A stretch of DNA of 64,000 nucleotides, from contig NZ_CP059572.1 of assembly GCF_019175365.1 (NCBI RefSeq), forward strand, positions 7,812,001 to 7,876,000. Reading direction: 5' to 3'. The stretch's first letter is position 1. The number at the start of each line of letters is the position of its first letter. Shown here piece by piece: positions 31,682 through 41,500 of the stretch. Both the position numbers and the translations under genes were made by a program. Under the pieces are notes generated by a model, which worked only from the letters and a program-made list of their open reading frames with translations, was not told the DNA's origin and did no database searches. The stretch is from Actinomadura graeca. GTDB lineage: Bacteria; Actinomycetota; Actinomycetes; Streptosporangiales; Streptosporangiaceae.

Positions 31682-31737
31682 ATGCAATCCCGGCCCAGGG
31701 TCCTCGCCTGGCGGCTCGGACCCTGACCGTGCTTGGG

Positions 31738-31818
31738 GCGAGCGCGTCATCGCTTCGCGATCAGCCCGCGTGAGGCTCGCCTTCGGCTTTGCCTCACGCG
31801 GGCTGGTAGCGCGCTCGC
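31738..31818. other. Compound three-way-junction hairpin downstream of polA
   Basis: A 9-bp outer stem GCGAGCGCG/CGCGCTCGC (31738-31746 with 31810-31818) encloses two hairpins. The first is ATCGC-TTC-GCGAT (49-61 of that block). The second is a perfect 15-bp stem (31762-31776 with 31791-31805) whose loop contains GCC-TTC-GGC. It starts 57 nt after polA. It may be an elaborate terminator, a structured RNA or a REP-like element. Confidence 0.55.
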
Positions 31819-31870
31819 GTGCCACTTGAGGTCTCCCCGCACCTGAAGGCGGCTTCTCCCGCCTGGGCGT

Positions 31871-31991
31871 GCGCTCTGCGGCTCGTCTCCGCGTTGCTGG
31901 TGTGGCCTGCGCGGCGGTCAGCTCTCCACTGATACGGCTCACGCATTCGCTTCCGCCTCGCCCCGCTGGAGGCGCGCTCTGCGGCTCGTCT
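31871..31991. repeat. 18-bp direct repeat pair
   Basis: GCGCTCTGCGGCTCGTCT occurs at 31871-31888 and again at 31974-31991, 103 bp apart, in the 666-bp gap after polA. No coding sense. Confidence 0.7.
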
Positions 31992-32040
31992 TCGGGTCGT
32001 GGGGCGCTCGCGTGGGCTCTTGGGTGACTTCTTTGTGAAC

Positions 32041-32230
32041 TTCCTGGCGTGCTCTGGTCTGCAGGAGTGTTCGGTCGGGTTGTTTGGCTGATTTGTGCGT
32101 TTTGGTGGTGTGGGGGGATTTTCGGGTTCTTGTTTGTCTGGTTTGTTCTTTTTGGGGCGGGGGGATCCGGGGTTTCGGGTGTGGGGAAGGTGGGGTTTTA
32201 CCGGGGGCTTTTTGGACTTGAGCGGATGCG
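32041..32230. other. Strongly G+T-rich, strand-asymmetric stretch
   Basis: By eye nearly nine of ten bases on the plus strand are G or T, with A and C rare (32101-32160 has almost no A). The GC content is lower than elsewhere. A 110-codon open frame through it (32049-32381) is rich in W, F, G and V only because of this composition. No ribosome site, so I do not call a gene. Confidence 0.75.
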
Positions 32231-32347
32231 GGGCGGCGTGGGGGTGGTGCGTGGGGATCGGACGGGTAAGCGAGTAGGTGTCCGTGGATGTCCGGGGCGC
32301 CGTACGCTGTCCCCTGGTCCTGTTCGGGTCGACCGGCGGGAGGAACG

Positions 32348-33466
32348 ATGCCTCTCCTTCACAAGATCGCTGGAGTCGTGATCGTCTGCGCCGTGATCCT
32401 GGGGCTGGCCCTGCCCGCGGAGCGGCGGGGGAGGGACAGGGGGGCCACCGCGACCCAGGCCGGAGCGGCCTCCCGGGCGACGCCGCCCGCGCGCGCCGGG
32501 CCCGGGGCGGGCGCCCCGGCGCCGCCGGGGCAGGGAGGCGCCGCGCGGCCCGTCACGCGGCCGATCGCGGCGGCGGCGCCCGCCGCGGTGGCGGCCAAGG
32601 CCAACGAGCTCGGCCAGGTGCCGGTGCTGATGTACCACCGGATCATGAAGAAGGCCGAGCTGTCCCTCGACCGGACGGGCAAGGAGCTCTACGACGAGCT
32701 GACCCGGCTCGCCAAGGGCGGGTACGTCCCCGTGACGGCCGCGGAGTTCGTAGCCGGGCGGATCGACATTCCGGCGGGGAGGCATCCGGTGGTGCTGACG
32801 TTCGACGACAGCACGCCCGGCCATTTCGCCCTCGACCCGCAGGGCAATCCGCTGCCGGAGACGGCGGTCGCGATCATCCAGCGGGTGGCCCGGGAGAACC
32901 CCGGGTTCCGCCCGGTGGCGACGTTCTACCTGAACAAGGACCTGTTCCAGCTCACCGGCGCCCAGGCGGCGGCGGGCCTGCGGTGGCTCGCCGAGCACGG
33001 GTTCGAGCTGGGCAACCACACCTCGACGCATCCCGACCTCTCCGGCATGTCCGAGAAGGCGGTGCGCGCGGAGATCGGCGGCATGGAGGACCAGATCGTC
33101 GGGATCACCGGCGCGCACACGACGACGCTGGCCTACCCGTTCGGGTCCGCGCCCCGCAAGAAGGCGTGGGCGCAGAGGCAGGACGGGCGCTACGGGTTCA
33201 GGGGGATCTTCCTGGCCGGGTGGAAGCCGTCGGAGTCCCCGTTCGACGGCTCGTTCGACCGGTGGGCGATCAACCGGGTGCGGTCCGAGGGCAAGATCGA
33301 GGAGAACGACTGCACGCGGTTCTGCTCCACCGCCTGGCTGGAGCATCTGGACAAGAACCCGGCGGAGCGGTACACCTCTGACGGTGATCCGAATACGATC
33401 ACGTTTCCGAAGACCTCGGAGGACCGGCTGGCCAAGGAGTACAGGGACTGGGGGCGGCTCTACTAG
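32348..33466 (+). CDS. Secreted polysaccharide deacetylase (NodB-type)
   Basis: The protein has 372 residues. A TM/signal segment at about 6-21 is followed by a Pro/Ala-rich linker (about 35-85) and a NodB domain. The catalytic Asp pair is in VLTFDDSTPGHF (about 151-162), the metal His pair in LGNHTSTHPDLS (about 220-231, HxxxH), and AYPFGSAP follows. The substrate is probably peptidoglycan or another cell-wall N-acetylated glycan. AGGA 5 nt before ATG 32348 fixes the start; the in-frame ATG at 32288 lacks one. Confidence 0.9.
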   Translation: MPLLHKIAGVVIVCAVILGLALPAERRGRDRGATATQAGAASRATPPARAGPGAGAPAPPGQGGAARPVTRPIAAAAPAAVAAKANELGQVPVLMYHRIMKKAELSLDRTGKELYDELTRLAKGGYVPVTAAEFVAGRIDIPAGRHPVVLTFDDSTPGHFALDPQGNPLPETAVAIIQRVARENPGFRPVATFYLNKDLFQLTGAQAAAGLRWLAEHGFELGNHTSTHPDLSGMSEKAVRAEIGGMEDQIVGITGAHTTTLAYPFGSAPRKKAWAQRQDGRYGFRGIFLAGWKPSESPFDGSFDRWAINRVRSEGKIEENDCTRFCSTAWLEHLDKNPAERYTSDGDPNTITFPKTSEDRLAKEYRDWGRLY

Positions 33467-33486
33467 CCGGACGCGCCGGTACCGGA

Positions 33487-33515
33487 TTGACCACGAGAGA
33501 TTGGTCCCATATCCT
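33487..33515 (+). promoter_or_regulatory. Housekeeping promoter of rpsA
   Basis: TTGACC (33487-33492), a 17-bp spacer and TATCCT (33510-33515) form a near-consensus principal-sigma promoter. It leaves an untranslated leader of about 180 nt before rpsA, long enough for the S1 autoregulation known in other bacteria. Confidence 0.7.
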
Positions 33516-33703
33516 GATCGCTGCGCTGTGGGCCTGCGCGCGCTTCGGACGGAGCAGGCTCGCGCTCGGTCAGGTCGGCGACTTCGGTTCGGTTCTTCGA
33601 CGCGGCTCCGCCCGCGTCTCCTTCCGGTCCTCGGCAGGGCGGATAACGGCCCTCCGCGCATAACCCATACGACTACCATGTCCGTACCGGAGCCAGCCGA
33701 CAC

Positions 33704-35197
33704 ATGACGAGCAGCACCGAGGCCACCTCGACCACCCCGCAGGTAGCGGTCAACGACATCGGGTCAGAGGAAGCCTTCCTCGCCGCGATCGACGAGACCA
33801 TCAAGTACTTCAACGACGGCGACATTGTCGAGGGCACTGTCGTCAAGGTCGATCGTGACGAGGTCCTCCTCGACATCGGCTACAAGACCGAGGGCGTCAT
33901 CCCCTCGCGCGAGCTGTCCATCAAGCACGACGTCGACCCCAACGAGGTCGTCGCCGTCGGGGATCACGTCGAGGCCCTCGTCCTCCAGAAGGAGGACAAG
34001 GAGGGCCGGCTGATCCTGTCCAAGAAGCGCGCCCAGTACGAGCGCGCCTGGGGCACGATCGAAAAGATCAAGGACGAGGACGGCATCGTCACCGGTACCG
34101 TCATCGAGGTCGTCAAGGGCGGCCTCATCCTGGACATCGGACTGCGGGGCTTCCTGCCCGCCTCCCTCGTGGAGATGCGCCGCGTGCGCGACCTGCAGCC
34201 CTACGTCGGCCGCGAGCTCGAAGCCAAGATCATCGAGCTGGACAAGAACCGCAACAACGTGGTCCTGTCCCGCCGCGCCTGGCTGGAGCAGACGCAGAGC
34301 GAGGTCCGCCAGACCTTCCTCAACACGCTGCAGAAGGGCCAGGTCCGCAAGGGCGTCGTGTCCTCGATCGTCAACTTCGGCGCGTTCGTCGACCTCGGCG
34401 GCGTGGACGGGCTGGTGCACGTCTCCGAGCTGTCCTGGAAGCACATCGACCACCCCTCCGAGGTCGTCGAGGTCGGCCAGGAGGTCACGGTCGAGGTCCT
34501 GGACGTCGACATGGAGCGCGAGCGCGTCTCCCTGTCGCTCAAGGCGACCCAGGAAGACCCGTGGCAGCAGTTCGCCCGCACCCACCAGATCGGCCAGGTC
34601 GTGCCGGGCCGCGTCACCAAGCTGGTGCCGTTCGGCGCGTTCGTCCGGGTCGAGGAGGGCATCGAGGGCCTGGTCCACATCTCCGAGCTGGCCGAGCGCC
34701 ACGTCGAGATCCCCGAGCAGGTCGTGCAGGTCGGCGACGAGATCTTCGTGAAGATCATCGACATCGACCTCGACCGGCGCCGCATCAGCCTGTCGCTCAA
34801 GCAGGCCAACGAGGGCGCCGCCAGCATCGAGGAAGAGGACTTCGACCCGACGCTGTACGGCATGCCCGCCGAGTACGACGACCAGGGCAACTACAAGTAC
34901 CCCGAGGGCTTCGACGCCGACACCGGCGAGTGGCTGGAGGGCTTCGACGAGCAGCGCGAGACCTGGGAGCGGCAGTACGCCGAGGCCCGCGCCCGCTTCG
35001 ACGCCCACCGCAAGCAGATCGAAGAGGCCCGCAAGGCCGAGGCGGAGGCCGACACGGCCCCCGCGGGCGGCGGCGGCGGAGGAGGCGGCGGCGAGACGTC
35101 CTACTCCGGCGGCGGCGAGAGCGAGTCGACCGGTGGCGCGCTGGCCACCGACGAGGCGCTCGCGGCCCTGCGGGAGAAGCTGTCCGGCGGTCAGTGA
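33704..35197 (+). CDS. rpsA: Small-subunit ribosomal protein S1
   Basis: S1 binds mRNA at the 30S subunit. The 497-residue protein has four S1/OB domains (about 38-107, 122-188, 209-277, 295-364). Recurrent motifs are GTVVKVDRDEVLLDIGYK, VVSSIVNFGAFVDLGGVDGLVHVSE and VTKLVPFGAFVRVEEGIEGLVHISE. The shorter actinobacterial S1 ends in an acidic and then Gly-rich tail (eight Gly in a row, then SYSGGGESES). No clear Shine-Dalgarno precedes ATG 33704, as is usual for rpsA. Confidence 0.97.
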   Translation: MTSSTEATSTTPQVAVNDIGSEEAFLAAIDETIKYFNDGDIVEGTVVKVDRDEVLLDIGYKTEGVIPSRELSIKHDVDPNEVVAVGDHVEALVLQKEDKEGRLILSKKRAQYERAWGTIEKIKDEDGIVTGTVIEVVKGGLILDIGLRGFLPASLVEMRRVRDLQPYVGRELEAKIIELDKNRNNVVLSRRAWLEQTQSEVRQTFLNTLQKGQVRKGVVSSIVNFGAFVDLGGVDGLVHVSELSWKHIDHPSEVVEVGQEVTVEVLDVDMERERVSLSLKATQEDPWQQFARTHQIGQVVPGRVTKLVPFGAFVRVEEGIEGLVHISELAERHVEIPEQVVQVGDEIFVKIIDIDLDRRRISLSLKQANEGAASIEEEDFDPTLYGMPAEYDDQGNYKYPEGFDADTGEWLEGFDEQRETWERQYAEARARFDAHRKQIEEARKAEAEADTAPAGGGGGGGGGETSYSGGGESESTGGALATDEALAALREKLSGGQ

Positions 35198-35232
35198 CCC
35201 GTCACCGCCCACCGGCGCGCCGATGACATCCT

Positions 35233-35280
35233 GGCCACGGCCGGAGCACGATCTTCAGGGATCGCGCTCCGGCCGTGGCC
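35233..35280 (+). terminator. rpsA terminator hairpin
   Basis: GGCCACGGCCGGAGC (35233-35247) pairs perfectly with 35266-35280, and the loop contains an inner CGATC/GATCG pairing. It is followed by TTT after GG. It lies 35 nt after rpsA. Confidence 0.75.
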
Positions 35281-35415
35281 GGTTTCACGCGCGGAACCAC
35301 CCGCCGGGGCAATAGAGTCCCCCTGCGGCGCGCTCGCGCCGCCGCGGTGGTCCCCCGGAGCCGCGGGAACCGCCGTCACCCGTAGGTCCGCTCGTCCCCG
35401 GGAGCACTCGTTCAA

Positions 35416-37365
35416 TTGGCCAGCACAGACGTAGGCACCAAGACCGGCGGCCCGGCCGCGGCCGGACCCTCGATCGTCCCGCAGGGGCCCGCCCGCCTCG
35501 CGCTGATCGCGATCACGGTCGCGGTGCTGGCGCAGACCCTGCGCTTCTCGCTGCCCCAGCTCGACCACTTCGCCGACGGCACCGGAACGGCCGTCGCCGC
35601 GCTGGCGGTACTGGCCGTCTACCTCGCCGGCTTCGCGGCGCCGGCGATCCGGCGCGCCGCCGGGCCCCGCGGACTGCTGCTCGCCGGGGTCGGCGGCCTG
35701 TTCGCGGTGCGGCTGCTCGCCCAGGCCATCGGCCCGCAGACCTGGCTGGCGTTCGCCGGCACCGCCATCGGCATGATCGCGGTGGCGGCGCTGTTCGAGG
35801 GCGCGCGCGGGCTGTCGGGCGTCGGCTTCGCCACCGCCACCGTCGCGGGCCTCTCCGCGGACTCGGCCGTCCGGATGTGCTTCGCCACCTGGGACCCGGT
35901 GTGGCGGCAGGGGGTCGCGCCGTGGCTGCCCTGCCTGGCGTTCGTCGGCCTCGGCGCCGCCGCCGTCTACCGTGAGATCGCCTCCGGCCCCGTCACCGCG
36001 CCCGGCATCTCCTGGCGGGACGCCCTGGGCGCGGCGGCGATCGGGCCGTTCCTGGCGTTGCAGGTGCTGGTGCTGTCCAGCCCGGCGTTCGTGGCGTCCT
36101 CCGGCTGGCGGTCGCTGACCGCCGCGCACGTGGTCGTGGTCGTGGGGCAGGGCCTCGCCCTCGCGTTCCTCGCCTCCGGCCTCGCCGTCCGGGCCGTGCC
36201 CGGCGGGGTGTGCGTGCTCGGCGGCACCCTGCTCGGCGTCGGCGCGGGGGCGGTCGCCGGGACCTACGCCGTGTCCGGTATCGAGGTCGTCCCCATCGTG
36301 ATCGTCGGGCAGGTGCTGTCGGCGTGGCTGCTGGCCGTGGCGTGCCGGGCGCCGCTGCGCCGCGCCGGAGCGGGCGGCCCGGTCTGGCGGATCGACGTCG
36401 GCGCCGCCCTCGGCGGCCTGCTCGTCGCGCTGATCCTCGTCCCGTACCAGGTCAGCGCCGTCTCGCCGCTGCCGTTCCCCAACAACGTGCTGCCGGGCCT
36501 CGCCGGGATCCTGCTGGGCGCGCTCGCCGCCGCCGCGGCGGCCCGCGGCGGGCCGCTGCCGGCCCGGGCGCCGCTGCGCGCGCTGACCGCCGGCGCCGCC
36601 GCGCTGCTCCTGCTGGCCGGCACCCTGATCTTCACCGTGGCCGCGCCGGACGGGACCGCCAAGGCCGGGCCCGTCCCCGGCCAGGTGCGGCTGCTCAGCT
36701 ACAACATCCACGACTCGGTCAACCAGGACGGGCGGCTCGACCCGGAGGGCGTCGCCCGCACCATCGAGGCGCAGCGCGCCCAGGTCGTCCTGCTGCAGGA
36801 GGCGAGCCGCGGGTCGCTGCTGTCGGGCACCACCGACGTCGGGGTGTGGCTGTCGCGCCGCCTCGGCATGAAGCTGATCTGGGGCCCGGCCGCCGACGGC
36901 CAGTTCGGCAACGCGATCCTCACCTCCCTGCCGGTCCGCTCGTCCGGGACGGGACGGATGGCCAAGGGCGACTGGTCGCAGATCCGCGGCTACGTGTGGG
37001 CGCGCCTCGCCGTCGGGCCGACCACCATGGACGTGTGGTCCACCCACCTGGAGGGCGGCGGCGACCAGGCCGACGAGCGGGCCCGCGAGGTGTCCGCGCT
37101 CGTCCGCGCCTGGGGCGGCGCCCCCCGCACCGTCATCGGCGGGGACTTCAACGCCGAACCCGGCAGCCCCGAGCTCGGCGGCCTGGTGGACACCGACCTG
37201 CGCAGCGCCGCCCTCGGCGCCGACACCCCCCCGACGACGTCCGACGGGCGCCGCGTCGACCAGGTCCTCGGCTCCGACGGGCTGATGTTCACCGACTACG
37301 ACGTGCCGCGATCGGACGCGTCCGACCACTATCCCGTAGCGGTGACCGTCCGGATCGGGCGGTGA
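35416..37365 (+). CDS. Multi-pass membrane protein fused to endonuclease/exonuclease/phosphatase domain
   Basis: The 649-residue protein has about eleven hydrophobic helices in residues 25-415. An EEP (DNase I/sphingomyelinase fold) domain follows at about 424-649. EEP catalytic motifs are intact: SYNIHD, LLQEAS (Glu about 461), VWSTHLEGGG, IGGDFNAEP (about 574-582) and SDHYPV (about 634). The substrate is unknown; related fusions could hydrolyse phospholipids, phosphoinositide-like lipids or extracellular nucleic acid. TTG 35416 is the best start. TAGAGT at 35313 is a possible -10 element about 100 bp upstream. Confidence 0.85.
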   Translation: MASTDVGTKTGGPAAAGPSIVPQGPARLALIAITVAVLAQTLRFSLPQLDHFADGTGTAVAALAVLAVYLAGFAAPAIRRAAGPRGLLLAGVGGLFAVRLLAQAIGPQTWLAFAGTAIGMIAVAALFEGARGLSGVGFATATVAGLSADSAVRMCFATWDPVWRQGVAPWLPCLAFVGLGAAAVYREIASGPVTAPGISWRDALGAAAIGPFLALQVLVLSSPAFVASSGWRSLTAAHVVVVVGQGLALAFLASGLAVRAVPGGVCVLGGTLLGVGAGAVAGTYAVSGIEVVPIVIVGQVLSAWLLAVACRAPLRRAGAGGPVWRIDVGAALGGLLVALILVPYQVSAVSPLPFPNNVLPGLAGILLGALAAAAAARGGPLPARAPLRALTAGAAALLLLAGTLIFTVAAPDGTAKAGPVPGQVRLLSYNIHDSVNQDGRLDPEGVARTIEAQRAQVVLLQEASRGSLLSGTTDVGVWLSRRLGMKLIWGPAADGQFGNAILTSLPVRSSGTGRMAKGDWSQIRGYVWARLAVGPTTMDVWSTHLEGGGDQADERAREVSALVRAWGGAPRTVIGGDFNAEPGSPELGGLVDTDLRSAALGADTPPTTSDGRRVDQVLGSDGLMFTDYDVPRSDASDHYPVAVTVRIGR

Positions 37366-37402
37366 GGGGACCGGGACGGCGGACGGCACTAGGGTCGGGC
37401 GC

Positions 37403-37894
37403 ATGAGCGAACCGACCGTCGCCGTCGCGCGGGCCGCCCCGCCGGACGCGGGCGAACTGCTGACCGTCCAGCGCGCCGCCTACGTCGCCGAGGCGCAGCT
37501 GTACGGCGACCCGTTCATCCCGCCGCTCGTCGAGTCCCTCGACCAGCTCGGCAAGGTCCTCGCCGGTGACGCGGTCGTGCTGAAGGCGACCCTGGACGGG
37601 CGGCTCGTCGGCGCCGTCCGCGCCCAGTTCAGCGACCACACCTGCCTCGTCGGACGGCTCGTCGTCGTCCCCGACATGCAGGGCCGCGGCCTCGGCGCCC
37701 TCCTCATGCGGGCGCTCGAAGAGGAGATCACCGGCCGCGCCGACGCGTGCGTGCTGTTCACCGGCCACCTCAGCGAGTCGAACCTGCGGCTGTACAGGCG
37801 CCTCGGCTACACCGAGACCCACCGCGAGCGCGTCGCCGCGCACCTGACCCTCGTCCACATGCGCAAGTCCCTCGTCCCGGCCGGGACGGTGTGA
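37403..37894 (+). CDS. GNAT-family N-acetyltransferase
   Basis: The 163-residue single GNAT domain has the acetyl-CoA loop LVVVPDMQGRGLGALLMRALEEE (about 93-115) and the C-terminal NLRLYRRLGYTETH. TAGGGT (37390-37395) 7 nt before ATG 37403 suggests a leaderless mRNA. The substrate cannot be inferred. It lies 37 bp after the EEP gene and 16 bp before coaE. Confidence 0.9.
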   Translation: MSEPTVAVARAAPPDAGELLTVQRAAYVAEAQLYGDPFIPPLVESLDQLGKVLAGDAVVLKATLDGRLVGAVRAQFSDHTCLVGRLVVVPDMQGRGLGALLMRALEEEITGRADACVLFTGHLSESNLRLYRRLGYTETHRERVAAHLTLVHMRKSLVPAGTV

Positions 37895-37910
37895 GGCTTA
37901 GGGTGAACCC

Positions 37911-38504
37911 GTGCTGAAAGTGGGACTCACCGGCGGGATCGGATCGGGCAAGAGCGAGGTGTCGGCGCTGCTGGCCGGGCACGGCGCCGTGGTCATCGAC
38001 GCCGACCGGATCGCCCGCGAGGTCGTCGAGCCCGGCACGCCCGGCCTCGCCGCCGTCGCCGCCGAGTTCGGCGAGGGCGTGCTGCTGCCGTCGGGGGCGC
38101 TCGACCGGGCGAAGGTCGGCTCGATCGTGTTCGCCGACCCCGAGCGGCTCAAGGCGCTGAACGCGATCGTCCACCCGCTGGTGGGGGAGCGGACGCGGGA
38201 GCTGATGGACGCCGCGCCCCCGGACGCCGTCGTCGTCTACGACGTCCCCCTCCTCGCCGAGAACGGCCTCGCCTCCATGTACGACGAGGTCGTGGTCGTC
38301 GAGGCGCCCGAGGAGACGCGGCTGCGCCGCCTGGCGTCCCGGCGGGGCATGACCGAGGAGGACGCCCGCGCCCGCATGGCGAACCAGGCCACCTCCGAGG
38401 AGCGCCGTGCCATCGCCACCCGCGTCATCGACAACTCCGGCACCCTGGACGACCTCAAGGCCCAGGTCGACGCCCTCTGGAAGGCCCTCACCGCCCGCGG
38501 ATGA
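37911..38504 (+). CDS. coaE: Dephospho-CoA kinase
   Basis: Last step of CoA synthesis: phosphorylation of the ribose 3'-OH of dephospho-CoA. The 197-residue protein has P-loop [13 protein letters not shown] (about 5-17), [13 protein letters not shown], the CoA-domain [13 protein letters not shown] and the LID arginines in [14 protein letters not shown] 37911 is preceded by TTAGGGT, suggesting leaderless translation. In Mycobacterium coaE lies next to uvrB; here an 11-kb block separates them. Confidence 0.97.
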   Translation: MLKVGLTGGIGSGKSEVSALLAGHGAVVIDADRIAREVVEPGTPGLAAVAAEFGEGVLLPSGALDRAKVGSIVFADPERLKALNAIVHPLVGERTRELMDAAPPDAVVVYDVPLLAENGLASMYDEVVVVEAPEETRLRRLASRRGMTEEDARARMANQATSEERRAIATRVIDNSGTLDDLKAQVDALWKALTARG

Positions 38505-38551
38505 CGTGTCGCGGGACGAGCCTGGGGCCGGAGACGCAGGCGCCGGCCTTG

Positions 38552-41500
38552 TCAGAAACTGCTTTCCATGGGGATCTGGCGGACCTCGGGAAGGTAGGTG
38601 TCGAGCTCGCCGGGTTCGAAGCGGCACATGCCGACGGCGTACCAGAACTCGGCGGTCGCGTCGCCCTCCCACTTGTAGCGGCCGTCGGGCGCGAGCGCGG
38701 CCCAGCCCCCGGCGAGTCCGAGGAGGGTCGCGCGCCGCTCGGGGGCGGACGGCCCGGCGACGTCCCAGAGGATGACGGCGCCGTCGTCGCCCGCGGTGGC
38801 GAGGAGGGCGCCGTCGGGGCTGAAGGCCGCGGACCAGACACGGCGGGTGTGGCCGGTGAGGGTGTGCAGGAGGGCACCGGTGGACGGGTCCCACAGCCGC
38901 ACCGCCATGTCGTCGCCGGCGCTGGCCAGCATGGTGCCGGACGGGTGGAACGCGGCCGTCCAGAGGCGGCCGGCGTGACCGGTGAGGACGTGCAGCGTCG
39001 CCCCCGTGCCGGGGTTCCAGAGCCGGACGGTGCCGTCGTTGCTGCTGCTGGCGAGGACGCCGCCGGACGGGGAGAACACCACCCGGTAGACGCGGGCGGT
39101 GTGGCCGCGGAGGGTGGCGGTGAGGGCGCCGGTCCCGGTGTCCCAGAGCCGGACGAGCCCGTCGTCGCAGCCCGTGGCGACGAGCGCGCCGGACGGGTGG
39201 AAGTCGATCGAGCGGACGCGGCCCTTGTGGGCGGCGAGGTTGACGATCTCCCGGCCGGTCGTCCAGTACCAGAGGCGGACGCTGTCGTCGTCGTTGGCGG
39301 TGGCGAGGACGTCGCCCTCGGGCGCGAACGCCTGCGCCCACACGTGGTCGGTCTCGACGTTCAGCTCGCGTTCGAACGCGCCTGTCCCGGCCTGCCACAG
39401 GTGGACGCCGCCGTCGTTGGTGGCGGTGGCGAGCTGGGAGTCGCGGGTGTTGAACAGCGCGGAGGTGAGGTTGTCGGCGACGCCGCGCAGCTCGCGGACG
39501 AGCCGTCCCGAGCGCGGGTCCCACAGCCGGACGAGGCCGTCGTTGCCGCTGGAGGCCAGCAGCCCGCCGTCGGGGCTGAACGCGACCCCGGTGACGCGGC
39601 GGCCGTGGCCGCGCAGCACGACGCGGCACTGCCCGGTCCCGGCGTCCCACAGCCGGGCGGTGCCGTCGTTGCTGCTGGTGGCGAGCTGCGCGCCGTCCGG
39701 GCGGAACGCGAACGGCCAGACGGCGCCGCGGTGCCCGGCGAGTTCGAGGCGCTGCCGCCCGGTCTCGTGGTCCCACAGCCGGACGGACCCGGCGCCGTCG
39801 GCGGTGGCGAGGCGGCTCCCGTCGGGGCTGAAGGCGGCCTGGTAGATGGCGCCGCCGTGCCCGGTGAGGGTGGCGCGGTGGACGCCGTCCTCCCACAGGC
39901 GCACGGACGCGTCGGTGTCGCCGGTGACGAGGAGGCGCCCGCCCGGGTGGAAGGCGATGGCGTAGACGCGTCCGGTGTGGCCGAGCAGCTCCTGCCGGAT
40001 CTCGCCGGTGCGGATGTCCCAGAGCCGGACGACGCCCGCCTCGTCCCCGGCGGCCAGCAGCGACCCGCCGGGGTGGAACACGGCGCGGAAGACGGCGCCG
40101 CGGTGGCCGGTCAGTTCGCGGCGGAGGGCGCCGGTGGCGAGGTCGAACACGCGGAGCGTCCCGCCCGCGTCGCCGGTGACCATCAGCGTTCCGGCGGGGT
40201 CGAAGACGGCCGTGTAGACGGGCGGGGTGTGGCCGCGCAGCTCGTGCAGGGGGGCGCCGGTGGCGGCGTCCCAGACGCGGATCGTCCCGTCGGCGGCGCC
40301 TGCGGCGACCAGGCCGGGGCCACCGGCGACGACGGGCCAGACGCCCTCGGGGTGCACGTCGAGGGCGTGCGCGCAATCCCCGGTGGCGAGGTCCCAGATG
40401 CGGACGGTGCCGTCGGCGGAGCCGCTGGCGAGCAGGTTGCCGTCGGCGTCGAACGCCACGGCGTAGGCGCGGTCGCGGTGTCCCTGGAGGGTGCGGATGG
40501 GCACTCCGGTGACCGCGTCGCAGATGAGGACGCCGCCGTCCTCGCTGCCGACGGCCAGGACGGATCCGCCGGGGCTGTAGGCGAGCGGCTGGGGGAGGCG
40601 GCTCGTCTGGAAGTGGAAGCCGTAGGGGACGCCGACCGCCGCGGGCGCGACCTGGATCTCGACGGGACGGCCCGGCGCGATCGCGGCCTCGCGCAGCTCG
40701 GGCGCCGCGGCGATCCGGCTCGGGAGCGCGGCGTCGACGAGCGCGGCGCGCGTCCAGCGGCTCCCCTCGACGGCGACGTCGCGGAGGTCGGCGCGGGCGA
40801 GCCGGGCGCGGGACAGGTCGGCGCCGCGCAGGTCGGCGCCCGTGAGCCGCGCCTCGTCGAGGCGGGCGCCGGCGAGGGAGGCGTCGCGCAGCACGGCCCG
40901 CGACAGGTTCGCGCCGACGAGCTGCGCGTCGGTGAGGTCGGCGCCGGTCAGGTCGACCTCCTGCAGGTCGCGGTAGGAGAGGTCCTCGCCCTGGAGGCGG
41001 GCGCCGCGCAGGTCGGTGTGGGCGGGGGTGCGCAGCCGCGTGGTGATCCGGATGGCGTTCGCGCGGGCGACGTCGCCGGCGCCAGGGTCGGCGAGCACCC
41101 CGTCCGCCCATTCCTGGCAGGCGCGGGTGTCGGCGAGGTCGCACAGGAAGTCGACGGTGAGCTGCGTCAGCGCGCGCCGCGCGAGCGCCGCCGGCGCGCC
41201 GGAACCGCGGAACGCGCCGGCGATGTGCCGGGCGACGAGCCATTCCATGACGGACGTGTGGATGAAGCCGAACAGGCCCTCGTTCGTCCGGACGAGCAGG
41301 CTCCCGGCGCCGACGGCGTGCGTCACCTGGTGGGGGGACAGGCGCCCGTCGGCGAGGCCGGTGAGGGCGTCGGCGACGTCGGTGAGCTCGGCCAGGCGCA
41401 GGAACTGCTCGTCGCCCTCCCACAGCCGCAGCGCGAGCGTGCCGACCGCCTCCCACATGTCCTCCTCCCGCAGCCCGGACGGGCCGCCCGCGGGCCGGAC

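Noticed and set aside
32049..32381. A small hydrophobic open frame in the GT-rich gap
   Set aside because: The W/F/G/V-rich product follows directly from base composition, with no ribosome site, and the frame runs into the deacetylase gene.
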